A DNA stretch of 64,000 nucleotides from Aralia elata (lineage: Eukaryota > Streptophyta > Magnoliopsida > Apiales > Araliaceae), in NCBI GenBank assembly GCA_034770075.1, contig CM068388.1, forward strand, positions 15,399,653-15,463,652, read 5' to 3'. Both the position numbers and the translations under genes were made by a program. The notes under the pieces were generated by a model that did no database searches, was not told the DNA's origin, and worked only from the letters and a program-made list of their open reading frames with translations. Below are positions 1 to 12,057 of the stretch, in pieces. Every line of letters starts with the position of its first letter. Positions within the stretch are counted from its first letter, which is position 1.

Positions 1-2255
1 AGGAGCGTATTGGAGATATTACGCAAGGAACAACTTTATGCAAAGTTTTCCAAATGTGAATTCTGGTTGGAATGAGTCCAATTCTTGGGTCATGTGATTG
101 ACAAGAATGGAATAGCGGTAGATCCAATAAAGATAGAAGCGGTTGTGAATTGGGAACAACCAACAACTCCAACATAAGTAAGAAGTTTTCTCGGTTTAGC
201 AGGGTATTATCGGCGTTTTATACAAGATTTTTCAAAGATAGCAACCCCGCTAACCAATTTGACTCAAAAGACGGTAAAGTACGTCTGGACAGACAAATGT
301 GAAGAAAGCTTCCAAGAGTTGAAGAAGCGGTTAAGCATGGCACCAGTATTATCTTTACCAGATGATACAGGAGGCCTTGTAGTTTATAGTGATGCGTCAC
401 ATAAGGGATTAGGGTGTGTGTTAATGCAACATAGAAAAGTAATTGCATATGCATCAAGACAACTCAAAGATTATGAGAAGAGGTATCCTACGCATGATCT
501 TGAGTTAGCCGCGGTAGTATTTACCTTGAAAATTTGGAGGCATTATTTGTACGGGGAGAAATGTGAAATATATACAGATCATAAGAGTCTGAAATATATT
601 TTCACACAAAAGGAGTTAAACATGAGGCAGAGGAGATGGCTAGAGTTGATAAAAGATTTCGACTGTGAAATTTTATATCATCCCGAAAAAGCCAACGTCG
701 TAGCAGACGCATTGAGTCAGAAGAACCAAGAGAAGTTAAATGTCATGACCAATAACGAAATATTGATAAAAGAGTTTGACAAGCTTGAGATCAAGGTGGG
801 AGTTTCAGATAACCCTACCGAGAAGTTATTTGTCATGGAGGGTAGTTCGACTTTATTGGATAGAATCAAAGAACTACAGGAGACTGATGCAGAATGTCAG
901 AAGTATAAGGCAGAAATGACTCATAAAAAGAATGTTAAGTTTAGAGTGGATAAGGATGGAGTACTAAGATACGAAAATAGAATCTGGGTACCTTCAGTAC
1001 AAGAACTAAAAGACGAAATATTGAATGACGCCCACAGTTCTAAATTCGCTGTACATCCAGGGAGTACAAAAATGTATAAAGACTTGAGCCAACATTTTTG
1101 GTGGTCTAACATGAAAAGAGAGATAGCAGAGTGGGTAAGTAAATGTTTAACATGTCAAAGGGTTAAAGCTGAACATCAAAAGTCGAGTGGATTATTACAA
1201 CCCTTAGAAATTCCTGAGTGGAAATGGGAGCATATTACCATGGATTTCGTAGTTGGTCTGCCAAATACACAGAAAGGTCACAAAATGCCGTTTGGATAAT
1301 TGTAGATCGTCTTACCAAATCAGCTCATTTTCTACCCATCAAAATCAACTTCAGTCTTGACCAGTTAGCCAAACTATACATTAATGAAATCATTTCTACA
1401 CATGGAATCCCTGTTTCTATAGTATCAGACCGAGATCCACGATTTACTTCGAAATTTTGGACAAGTCTCCAGAAAAATTTAGGAACTCAGTTGAGACTAA
1501 GTACAACATACCATCCACAAACTGACGGTCAGAGTGAGAGAACCATCCAGACATTGGAAGATATGTTGCGCTCTTGCATCATGGATTTCAAGGGAAGTTG
1601 GGAAGATCAATTACCTTTGGTAGAATTTGCCTACAACAATAGTTACCATGCCAGCATAGGAATGCCACCATTTGAAGCCCTATATAGAAGAAAATGTAGA
1701 ACACCTCTATGTTGGGATGAGGTCGGAGAGCGACAAATGTTAGGACCTGAAATAGTGCAACAAACCGCGGAGGTAATCCGAATTATACGAGGAAGATTAC
1801 AAGCATCACAGGATCGACAAAAGAAATATGCTGATCAACATAGAAAGTTACAAGATTTCGAAGTCGGTAGTCACGTATTCTTAAAAGTATCTCCGTGGAA
1901 AGGCAAAATACGATTTGGGAAGAAAGGGAAATTAAGTCCAAGATTCATTGGACCATTTCAGATACTGAGAAGGATACGTGAGGTAGCCTATGAGGTAGCC
2001 CTACCTCCCGAGCTAGAACATATTCATAATGTATTTCATGTGTCCGTGTTGCGACCGTACAAACTCGATTATAAACACGTTATCGACTACGAACCCATCT
2101 AGATCGAGAAAGACTTATCTTATGAGGAAGTTCCTATCGAAATCATAGATAGGAAAGAACAACATTTGCGAAATAAAGTGATCCCTTCAGTCAAAGTTAT
2201 TTGGAGGAATCAAAATATAGAGGAAGCTACGTGGGAGCTTGAGAGTAAAATGTGA
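1..2255 (+). pseudogene. Ty3/gypsy chromovirus pol, 3' part (end of RT, RNase H, integrase, chromodomain-like tail)
   Basis: This is the 3' part of a retrotransposon polyprotein, and the window starts inside reverse transcriptase. In frame 1 the RT connection region (LGHVIDKNGIAVDP, LGLAGYYRRF) is broken by TGA at 73 and TAA at 175. RNase H follows (YSDASHKGLGCVL near 388, TDHKSLKYI near 577). The integrase zinc-binding region follows near 1040-1170 (HPGSTK, CLTCQRVKAEH). A frameshift near 1280 moves the reading to frame 3, which carries the integrase core (WIIVDRLTKSAHFLP, SDRDPRFTSKFW, DGQSERTIQTLEDML), so the D,D,E catalytic residues remain visible. After a TAG at 2101 a chromodomain-like tail can be read (KVIWRNQNIEEATWELES). 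Four breaks mean no functional product. The chromodomain-like tail and the downstream LTR suggest the Tekay/Del group of chromoviruses, which is an inference. Confidence 0.93.
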
Positions 2256-2639
2256 GATAGTTACCCACACTTATTTGTATAACCCGTACTGTAATTTGGA
2301 GGACGAAATTTTTTATTAGTGGGGGTGAATGTAATATTCCGAACCCTAATAAGATCTGTATATGTAAGTTATGTGTTTAATAAATGAAATTTCATGATCT
2401 GACTTTGTACTATGTGATTGTGTATTTTATTAAACAATTAGGTCAAATAAAAAATTTTCGCCAAGCAGCTGTGTCGTGCTTAATCGGACAAAATGATTTG
2501 TCGTGCTTTCGGCGAATTCACCGAGAAGCGTCTCGGAAAATTATTTTTGTAAGCTGTTGTGTCGTACTTGGTAATGACGAAGTGCTTTGTCGTGCTTCGG
2601 AGTGACAAAAATATAAAATAAGTTAATTAGGGTTAGAAC

Positions 2640-2960
2640 AATAAACTGAAACAAAAACCCTAATTGATAATATTTATCTGAATTGTCTAATCGAAACCCT
2701 AATTATTGTATAAGAATCTTAATTGATATAATTAGATTCTAAATAATGAATCATAATATTAATTATGAATTATTAAGATTAAACTAAACCCTAAACGAAA
2801 GATTAAAACCCTAATTGTAGGATTGAAAACCCTAAACCCTAATTTGAAACTCTAAAACCTTAATTTGGTTTAATAACACTAAATTATGAATTGATAAACC
2901 TTAATTATGATATATAACCCTAATTAAGATATTACTAAACTTAAATTAACATCATAAACA
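2640..2960. repeat. Degenerate telomere-like AACCCTAA motifs inside the LTR
   Basis: Many scattered copies of AACCCTAA or AACCCTAAT alternate with AT-rich spacers. The motif resembles the plant telomere repeat (TTTAGGG)n read on the other strand, but spacing is irregular and no run of perfect tandem units is seen. It belongs to the LTR and is not a telomere remnant. Confidence 0.6.
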
Positions 2961-4199
2961 TGATTAGCAAAAATCTAATTTAATTAGTAAGTAAATAAAT
3001 GAAAAATAAATTCTAGCCAATGAAAATTAAGCTAGGAGTGTGCAAACTTGTGCTTGACACACTCCAGCACAAGTAGGTGAATTAGGCCAGATCATAAGCA
3101 GCACAAGTTAAGTGGTTAGATATTTTTGGAGGCAAGATTTGGAAAGTAACCCTAGGAAACCCTAAATTAGAGTTGCTATAAATAGAATGAGATGCTGGTC
3201 AGCTAAGCCACGGAATTTACAAAGCTTATGCACTTAGAATCATACCATAACAAGCGCCAGCAACCACAAGTTCAGAATCAAAAGCCAGGAATCAAAATTT
3301 GAAGAAAAAAGTGCATAAACCCTAATTTATTGCTAGATCTTTAAGTTAGAATTTGATGTTATGTTTTAGTGTTTAGGAATACTTATTAATATGTAATTAA
3401 GTGATCTGGGCGGTTAAAACACGTTTACATAACATCTAGATATAAAAATCAAGCCAAAATAGCAAACTGTTCTTGGCAGTCAAGAACAGTCTGACAAGCT
3501 ACTTTGTCAGAGCTTTTGATCGGCTTAAAATGTTTGTTTGATGTGTTTTAAAGCATGAATCAGTAGTATGCCATGTTAGCTTTAAGATCCAATTGGTAGA
3601 AGTCCAAAATTATCTCACAGTAGGAAGATATGGCTGATCAAAACCCATTGACCGACCATGATAGACTGTTTCTGGGTAACCCAGAAACATGAAGAACACT
3701 CTGACAGTGTCTGACAAGACTTTTGATCAACCCAGATCAGGCCTAGATGATATTTAATATGTTGTTTCTTGTTTTAAACATGTTATTTGGTATGTAACTA
3801 CAATCTTGAATCATCAAAATACATTTAGCAAACACAGAATCAAAGTTATTAATGGTCAAATCACGTTGACCGTTATGACTGACTGAGTTTCTGGGTTACC
3901 CAAAAACTCAAGAACAGTTTGAACCCGGTGGTTTGACCATCAAATTTAAAGCATGATATGATATAATTTGAAGTGAAATTTAACATGTCGTTGTACACTG
4001 CCATGTGGGCTATAACAACAAACAAAAATCAAACACAAACAAGGAACGAGCTCAGATTAATTTGAGGTCAAAAGTCACAACTGGACATTGACCAACTGTT
4101 CTTCATTGAAGAACACCTTTAGCGACGAAATGCATGTGAAAACCCAGAAAACTAAAACCTTATGCAGACTGTCGCTATAGGTCTTTTGCGGCGGTTTTC

Positions 4200-4910
4200 A
4201 ATAAAAATTAATTAAATAAATTATAAAATAATAAATAAATATTGAATAATTATAAATAATTAATAATTATATTCGAAAATTTATTTTTAATTATAAAAAT
4301 TTATTTTTAATATTTTTATATATTTCTGAATTATTATTTAATTTAATTAAATAATAATAATTATTATAATAAATCATTTAATAATTACATTAATTATTTA
4401 AAAATGATATTAAATCATTTAATAATTATATTAATTATTTAAAAATGATATTAAGGTAAATAAAATTATTATATATAATATTTAAATAAAATATTAAATA
4501 TTTAAATTATATTAATGATAAATAAATCATTTAAATAATATATTAAGTATTTAAAAATTTCTTTAAATGATAATTAAATCATTTAAATATTAAATTAAGT
4601 TTTAAAAATTATTATAAGTAATAATTAAATTATTATAATGATAAAATAAATTCTAAAAATATTATTAATGATAAAATAAATCATTTATATAATATTCTAT
4701 CTTTCTAAAAATATTATAAATGATAAATAAATCATTTAAATAATATTTTAGGCATCTAAAAATATTCTAAATGACAAATAAATTATTTAAATAACATATT
4801 AAATGTTTTAAAAATATTCTAAATGATAATTAAATCATTTAAAAATAATACCAAGCTTCTAAAAATGTTATAAATAATAAATAAATTATTTATACTAATA
4901 ATTAAGCTTC
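4200..4910. repeat. AT-rich tandem-like array inside the LTR
   Basis: About 700 bases consist almost wholly of A and T. Imperfect units built on AAATGATAAATAAATCATTTAAATAAT recur every 50-65 bases, several introduced by CTAAAAATATT. Similar composition recurs in the solo LTR near 50000-51000, so the array appears to be a feature of this LTR group. Confidence 0.7.
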
Positions 4911-6269
4911 CAAATGAAGTTTTATCGAATAACCTATGTGTTTAAGTGATTAAGGACGCGACCGAGACACCGAATCAACGTCGAACCTTAATGAAACTTA
5001 CCTAGATTAGCGTAATACATGTTTATATACGTGTTAACGCTTATTATTGGATTACGTAGGCTACGTACGTTGACCAACTGTCTTAAATTTTTAACGAAAC
5101 TACGCTAAGGTTAGTCTCCGAACCTTGTTACCTTTAAGCAATTCTTTTATGTCTTGCTATCAATTGTTATAAAGTTATTGCTATTTGTTCAGTATAACTT
5201 AAGAAATGAATCAATTATTGACTGTTTGAGCTTAAAATTATTATGTCAAACCAAATTGTTTTGGTACATATCTATACTGAGTAAAAGGGACACCGTGGAT
5301 GGAAGGTGGTCCGATAAACCTTCGAATAAGGTTTAATTTGGCAATTAAATGAATTGACCAAAATTGGCAATTAACTTAAATTGACCAAAAATGTGGCAGG
5401 ATGATATGCATACTCCTAGGATATTGGTGAGGCTGATCACCTACCAGATATCCGAACTCAAAGAGGTTCTAAGTCATTGAAGACTGACAGAACAAATTGA
5501 AATATATGGTTCCGGTACAGAACCCTCAGTATCAATTATACATCACCTGACATCTTTCAAATCAAACACACTGTGTTTACATTTTCAAATGAACTTGCTG
5601 AGCATTTGTAGCTCATTCTTGCGCATATCTTCTTTTGCAGCTTTAAATGATATCCCTAGCACTTCTGGGACAGATAAAGAAAAAGGGCATGCTTACTAGT
5701 TTTATTAATTGCTTTTGAATAATCTAAGTCTTTTAAAGGCTTTTATTGTAATAACTTAGTACTGAGAACAATGGAATCGAACCAAATGATATGTAATATA
5801 TTATGATCCTTTATTTCATCGATTGTGGTGTACTCTGATCTTTATTTTATTTAGCATAGTTGTACTAAGTTAGATACAGTATCTATACGAACTATACATC
5901 TGAATGAGGGTATTTAAATGATGTTGAAAGTCCTATAAGCTCTGGGGTTACACTTAATGAGCACCGGTAAGGTGCCATCTTTACCGGAATGCGCCCCTCA
6001 GTTCTATGGATAATCTTATCATTAATATTGTGAATGTCAGATAGATAAGGAATATAAAGATGAAAGAGGTATTCATTAGATATGAATTTATACATCCAAG
6101 TGAGGGTATCCAAACACAGACAATGTTCTGGCCGGAACTAGTACCTGTTATGGGATACTGTGAACCTTGGATAGATAGAAGTCATATTTTATTGAATATT
6201 TATAGTTGTATAGTTTCACGTGAGCACCAGATCTGCTACAAGGGAGTGTAGAGATTTGGGGGCGTCACA

Positions 6270-7088
6270 ATATTAGCATAAGCAATATAATTGATGGAAA
6301 CATAAATACAAAGATATAATGAAATAATTACCATTTGAAATGTCACTCATATGCATTCTGGCTGTTTTGCTTGCTCTAACAGATGTTGTACTTGTGCTCA
6401 TTTTGTTGGTGGATTCTAACATAAAACATGAAGCACAGTAAATATGCATAGGATATTTTGATAGTAAAGAATTAACTTTATACACTTAATTAATATATAA
6501 CTAAGTAGAAAGTATACGTTGTATTTTTTTCTCTCTTTTTTCTAGCATAATCAGCCTTCTACGCATCCTTGACTGAGATTTGTGCCACTGGTTGACAGTA
6601 AATTCATGGTTTTCATTGTTTTCTGACATGTATGGCTTTTAGTTGATTTCCCAATTTTTGGAAACACGAATTCTTGCATATAGACAAACAGAAATCAGAA
6701 AATTTTTGCGATCCTGCAGTACATATTATAGCTAAAATTAACATAATTACACAAACAGTTAACTACAATCTCATTTAAATAACAAATATTCAGGAAAAAG
6801 GAATCATATTGAGTGATAGTGATTTAAACCTTTTACTAATACTAAGCAAGATACAAATAACAAACACCAATCACTTACTAGAAATTGAAAGAATAATTTT
6901 AAAGCCATAATTTTACATATACACTTCAGCAAAAGTTTCAAAAATCCTAAATTAAAAACACGCAGTTGAGATAAATTAAAGCAACCAAATTTTATTCCTG
7001 AATATAACCAAAAAAAACTAATTTGAAATAGGCAATTGAATATATATTTTTCACAACATAATTTTATACTGATACATTCCTATTTCAG
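6270..7088. other. Intergenic or unassigned sequence between the LTR and the XDH fragment
   Basis: AT-rich sequence with no coding stretch I recognise. It ends in a good splice acceptor (TTTCAG, 7083-7088) before the XDH-like exon, so its last part may be a relic intron. Confidence 0.5.
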
Positions 7089-7262
7089 GTAGCAGGAGAA
7101 GCAGAGTACACTGATGACGCACCAATGTTGCCTAACAGTTTACATGCTGCTATGATATTGAGTAGAAAACCTCATGCTCGTATCCTTTCAATAGATGATT
7201 TAGAAGCCAAGTGTTCACCTGGAGTTGCAGGAATATTTTATGCTAAAGATATACATGGAGAT
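7089..7262 (+). pseudogene. Xanthine dehydrogenase exon fragment
   Basis: After a TTTCAG acceptor, an open stretch of about 58 codons reads VAGEAEYTDDAPMLPN, HAAMILSRKPHARILSIDD and GIFYAKDIHGD. This matches the start of the molybdopterin-binding part of plant xanthine dehydrogenase, the enzyme that oxidises hypoxanthine and xanthine to urate in purine breakdown. The family runs on into a DNMIGP-type segment, but here the frame ends in LCLF and a TGA at 7275. No neighbouring XDH exons were found within several kilobases on either strand. It is therefore an isolated gene fragment left by gene decay or carried by a mobile element. The family call is from memory of the protein but is quite specific. 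Confidence 0.85.
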
Positions 7263-9950
7263 CTATGTTTGTTCTGAATCTCATAATGTTTTCTTTATTG
7301 TTTCATCATTTTATATATACTAAAACTGTGATTGAAGTATGCCTAGATTTTTGATGCAACTGAATTACTGCAGGCGGCATTTTTTCACAGTTTTTCTGGC
7401 ATTAGGGGGCTACAAATTAGACCGAGCCTAGCTAAAAGTTGATATTCATAGGAGAATAAAAGTAGACTTGTATATATATCCGCATATACATTATGTAAAC
7501 ATATGCCAAATGTGAAAACGGAAACTATATCTGAGCAGCAATGCTTCCAGGTTTAAAAATGTGCTACTTCTTTTGTCAAACTGACTCACAAGAGGAACAA
7601 ACAGCTCGCTATGCTAGACTTTACAACTATACATGGAAAGATATCAAACTCACATAACAATAAAACATACTACCCACCGGTTACAGAACTAAAATGTACA
7701 TGGAAAAACTAAAATTGACATAATTATGTATATCATGGTAAAATCAAAATTAAAAATATAAAAACATTGTTAATGTTAGGGTTTGAGAGATAAAATGAAA
7801 GATTTAAAAATACCTGATTTTGTGCAAAATTAATCTTCAGAGCAGGTTTTGGAGTTCCTCAAGTACACAAATAATCTATCCACTTCAATTCTTAATTTGA
7901 AATTCGATCTTTGGGAGGAGTGAATGTATTAGAATGAAATTCCTCCAAGAAGTTAGTGATAAGCAATAGAATGATGGAGGTACCGACGCCAAATTACCTT
8001 TTGTTGGCTTCAAATCGTGTGAATCCCGAATAAGTTTCGGCTCCAAAGACGTAGTTTTTCTTGTCCTGGGAGGGTAAAGTCATGAATTGGTTTTGAGATT
8101 TGTTTCCAAGTACTCCTTATCCTGGAGGTCCCTCTCGGTAATAGTATTTGTGAAGCTTTTACTTTCGAAAGTGGGTTTCAATTTTTTAGATAATTAATTT
8201 TTTGTTGTTCAATTTTTATTTTTATTTTTTAAATTTCATTTAAAAATTATTTTAAATATACTAAAATTTAATTTTTTATATTTTATTTTAAAATTATTTA
8301 CCCATCAAATGATTTGTAAAACATAGTATTTGTTATCTTAGAGAAAATATTCCTTCTAACTTATCAGGAAAAACAATTATATCTGTTTGATGATTAAAAT
8401 CTTAAATGATGTAATTTCATAGATATTGAACGTATGGAAGAATATATGAAAAATACAAAAAATAAAAAATTAGCAAAACATCCACATAATTTAAGAGAAT
8501 AAAATGTCATACTTGAGCCTTAAACCGTACAACAGCCATCACACAGTCATTGTATTTTTTGATATTCAGTAGAGGAAACAAAAAGTGCCTTCGAGCATAT
8601 AGTTGCATATATTTCAAAAAGAAAAAAAAAACTCTGTATTAAATTTAAGATGAAATATAAAATACTTCACAAACAAAGAACATACAAACTTTGCATGGTT
8701 AGTTATGGAGATACCCACTTATCTACTAAAAATTATGGAGATATTCAGTGTGACATTTTTGTATATTGATTCTCAATTATTGGATCGCAACCATTCAGAA
8801 CAACTTTACATTTATATTTAGTAACCACAAAACATAGCTTTACCATGAGGTTTTAGCATTAAGCTTATACAGGTCAGTTTTTCTAAGAACATAAAATTAC
8901 CCTTTTCTATCTGGTGTTTGTCCTTTAGCTCCTTTTAACATAATGAAGCAGAGTGGCAAAATATTTTCATCACTAAAAAATGATGTAATTTTTTATTTTT
9001 TTTAAAAATTATTAAACTGAAATCAAAACACAAACCTCATAAATGCAGTCACCAATGAACGCCGGGGAGCTCTTGTCAGCTTACCGTATCCTTCTTTATT
9101 CATTCTATTTTAGTTCTTGTCATAGTGGTAAGAAATTTTGTTTACTTTGATTTTTATTGCATGAAATGGAAATCATCCTTTGTCATTCCTTTTTAAATAG
9201 TCACATCTCTTCTCTTTGGCTGTACAATTGTTAACATTCCGAAATTAGGGAAGGAGGCTAACTTAATTTGTTTGTATTTTTTTTTTATTTTTTTTCTTGT
9301 TTCCATTTTCTTAGAACTATGGGTGATTGACATACTTCCCTGATTGACATACTAATAGCATTTGAGAAGGGATATGTTATGTTGAAAGATAAGTAGCATC
9401 CAATTAATTAAGCTCAAGAAACTGGTCTGTTGATCATTTTGATGTGATGGACAAGTATCCTAGAGAGTCAGAAATCATCAACTGCAAACCACAGTATTAA
9501 ATGAAGTTGTCTCAATTTATTTTGTTATGCAAAGAGAGATCATCGTATAGAATAAGTGCAATGTTAATAACAGGGATATGTGTGGTAATAATTTTCATGT
9601 TTTAAGGAAAATACGGAAAAGTTTATTATGCGGAACAGGCTAAGAAAGCTAATGAAAAAGTTGATGTGTAATTCAGTAACATACACTCGTAATAACAATA
9701 TTAAAATCCACTTACTGCAACTTACAGATAAACAGTATGGTCAAATACTAAGACCATCTCGGAGCAACAAACTACTATGACTACCATGTCCAGAAATCTT
9801 AATGTTACAACATTAACTCTTAAAGCATTACTGAAGCAGTAGGAAGGGTTGTGGAGCTAAAACAAATTTCAAGTAAGTTGAAAAAGCATGGACTCAATAA
9901 TTATACATTAACAATGACATCTACTTCGAAAGCAGTAATATAATGGTGTT
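7263..9950. other. Unassigned sequence with possible exon-like scraps
   Basis: Mostly AT-rich and non-coding. Two short stretches look codon-like but are not assignable: about 9035-9090 (reads NAVTNERRGALVSLP on +) and about 9605-9680 (reads GKYGKVYYAEQAKKANEKV on +). Neither has convincing borders or a recognised family. Nothing else is recognised. Confidence 0.35.
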
Positions 9951-10195
9951 ATGAGCAATAGATTAATCCTTATGCTGGCCAAGGAGTGAGGAAGAGGGAT
10001 ACATATTGGTTCCCATGTCGAGCCTATGACCAGTGTCATTTCCAATAGCTAGCTGGTCACCCGTGATCATATTAATATTGACACCGAGGTTGAGGACACG
10101 ACGAATGGTTTTTGAACTATCATGCATTAGAGGATCAAAAAGAGGCAAAAGCTCCACAAATACTCATGGCCCTCCTTCACTCTCCTTAGTCTTAT
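9951..10195 (-). pseudogene. Plasma-membrane H+-ATPase (P-type, AHA family) fragment
   Basis: The minus strand encodes a segment of the P-domain of a plant plasma-membrane proton pump. Readable blocks are LLPLFDP, TIRRVLNLGVN, MITGDQLAIGNDTGHRL and MGTNMYPSSSLLGQHKD. The TGD motif is the conserved hinge of P-type ATPases. The family has GGPW before the first block; here GGP is followed by TGA in place of Trp, near 10171. The family has KDESIA after the last block; here the Glu codon is TAA (9963-9965) and SIA still follows. No other ATPase exons are seen nearby. It is a broken, isolated fragment, like the XDH piece 2.7 kb away. Confidence 0.9.
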
Positions 10196-10201
10196 GCAGT
10201 A

Positions 10202-11885
10202 CTGTCTGCAATCAATACGAAAGAATACCACCAAGGTCAAGTCAGGTTCAGTTATATAATATGTGGCCCAATTTCGTTGATTAATTAACCAATTAAAGTT
10301 AATTACATTATAATTAAACTAACTGTTATGCAATAAAAGTATAGTTTTAGTAAACTAAATAAATGAAACTTCGACAAAGTATGATGAAATATCTAAATAC
10401 TTGACTTCAAATTTAATGCCAATATCATTTACAAAAATGCATGTTATATGCAAACTCACACGAATTTATCCAAGCAGAAAAGCACTAAAATCCAGTTCAA
10501 GGTTGACTTGCTTAATAAATGAATGAGTTCAAGCTGAACAATGGCCATAAACAACTATGATGTTTTTCCAGATTTGGCTCAGGTCAAGGATCCATAAGCT
10601 GGCAATTCTATTGTTTACTTTCTTAGATGACGCTATTAGAGTAATGATTCTTATTATTATACTCTTACGATATATGACCAAATGCAGTTATTGTCATTAG
10701 CGGGCAACATAAATATAGGATTAGCAGTTCAAAAAAATTCTTACTTATATTTGTTTGGACAGATCCAGGAACTTGAGGCTGAAGGCCTTAGAATCTGCTG
10801 TCCTGTTGAAGTTCAAGTCTCTCAAACACGTACCCATATGGAAGGATGAAAGGCTGGAAAGCATAAGAGGTACAACTGAGCTTAAAGTGTACAGGATAAG
10901 TAAATAATCCAAGTATGAAGGTATACTTATCTACAGAAATTTTGGATGACTTATCTGGACGCTGAGCAGTGTAATCATTAATCAATCTCGACTTCAAATT
11001 TAATGTCAATATCATTTATAAAAATGCATGTTATATGCATACTAACACGAATTTATCCAAGCAGAAAAGCACTAAAATCCAGTTAAAGGTTGATTTGCTT
11101 AATAAATGAATGAGTTCAAGATGAACAATGGCCATGAACAACTATGATGTTTTTCCAGATTTGGCTCAGGTCAAGGATCCATAAGCTGGCAATTATATTG
11201 TTTACCTTCAGCCTCAAGAACTGTTTGCAATCAATACGAAAGAATACCACCAAGGTCAATTCAGGTTCAGTTATATAATATGTGGCCCAGTTTCGTTGAT
11301 CAATTAACCAATTAAAGTTAATTACATTATAAGTAAACTAACTGTTGCGCAATAAAGTATAGTTTTAGTAAACTAAATAAATGTAACTTCGACAAAGCAT
11401 GATGAAATATCTAAATACTTGACTTCAAATTTAATGCCAATATCATTTACAAAAATGCATGTTATATGCATACTCACACAAATTTATCCAAGCAGAAAAA
11501 CACTAAAATCCAGTTCAAGGTTGACTTGCTTAATAAATGAATGAGTTCAAGCTGAACAATGGCCATAAACAACTATGATGTTTTTCCAGATTTGGCTCGG
11601 GTCAAGGATCCATAAGCTGGTAATTCTATTGTTTATTTTCTTAGATGACGCTATTGGAGTAATGATTCTTATTATTTTACTCTTACAATATATAACCAAA
11701 TGCAGTTATTGTCATTAGCGGGCAGCACAAATATAGGATTAACAGTTCAAAAAAATTCTTACTTATATTTGTTTGGACAGATCCAGGAACTTGAGACATG
11801 CTGTCATGTTAAAGTTAAAGTGTCTCAAACACGTACCCATATGGAAGGATGAAAGGCTGGAAAGCATAAGAGGTACAAATGCATC
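10202..11885. repeat. About 2.5 copies of a roughly 0.65-1.0 kb direct repeat
   Basis: The block starting CTGTCTGCAATCAATACG (10204) and running to GGAAAGCATAAGAGGTACAA (about 10877) recurs at about 11220-11880 with few changes. A partial copy of its inner part (from CTTCAAATTTAATG to the GGATCCATAAGCTGGCAATT stretch) lies at about 10990-11205, matching about 10405-10620. A short AGGAACTTGAGGCTGAAGG near 10770 has an inverted counterpart near 11213. No coding capacity is recognised. It begins next to the H+-ATPase fragment. Confidence 0.8.
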
Positions 11886-12057
11886 AAGGCGTTGTTCTTC
11901 TTCAAAGGTATATCTTTTATCCTTCCCCAATTAATAATATTGCATAAGGTGATTCCTGTGGAATTGCAGAAAATTTTAAATTACGTTTATGTCATACTTC
12001 CGCTATTTTACAATATGATTGTATACGCTTTGATATTGTTTCTGCAAACCAACAATT

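Larger units (their letters stand above)
2330..6269 (+). repeat. 3' LTR of the chromovirus at the window start (about 3.94 kb)
   Basis: The LTR begins TGTAATATTCCG right after a purine-rich tract (GTGGGGGTGAA, 2319-2329) and ends GGGGGCGTCACA, so it has the TG...CA form. The 5' LTR lies outside the window, so the borders rest on these motifs and on the related LTRs at 40050 and 44089. Those share the GTCGTGCTT-containing block (2460-2600 here) and the block around 5885-6000 (GAACTATACATCTGA, CACCGGTAAGGTGCC). The 5' third has many AACCCTAA-like motifs (2640-2960). The middle (4200-4900) is an AT-rich array. An LTR this long is unusual even for plant chromoviruses. Confidence 0.82.

Noticed and set aside
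2640..2960. Interstitial telomere remnant
   Set aside because: AACCCTAA motifs are scattered and irregular, and belong to the LTR; there is no perfect (TTTAGGG)n tract.
10033..10284. Plus-strand open frame of 83 codons
   Set aside because: It is the antisense of the H+-ATPase fragment.
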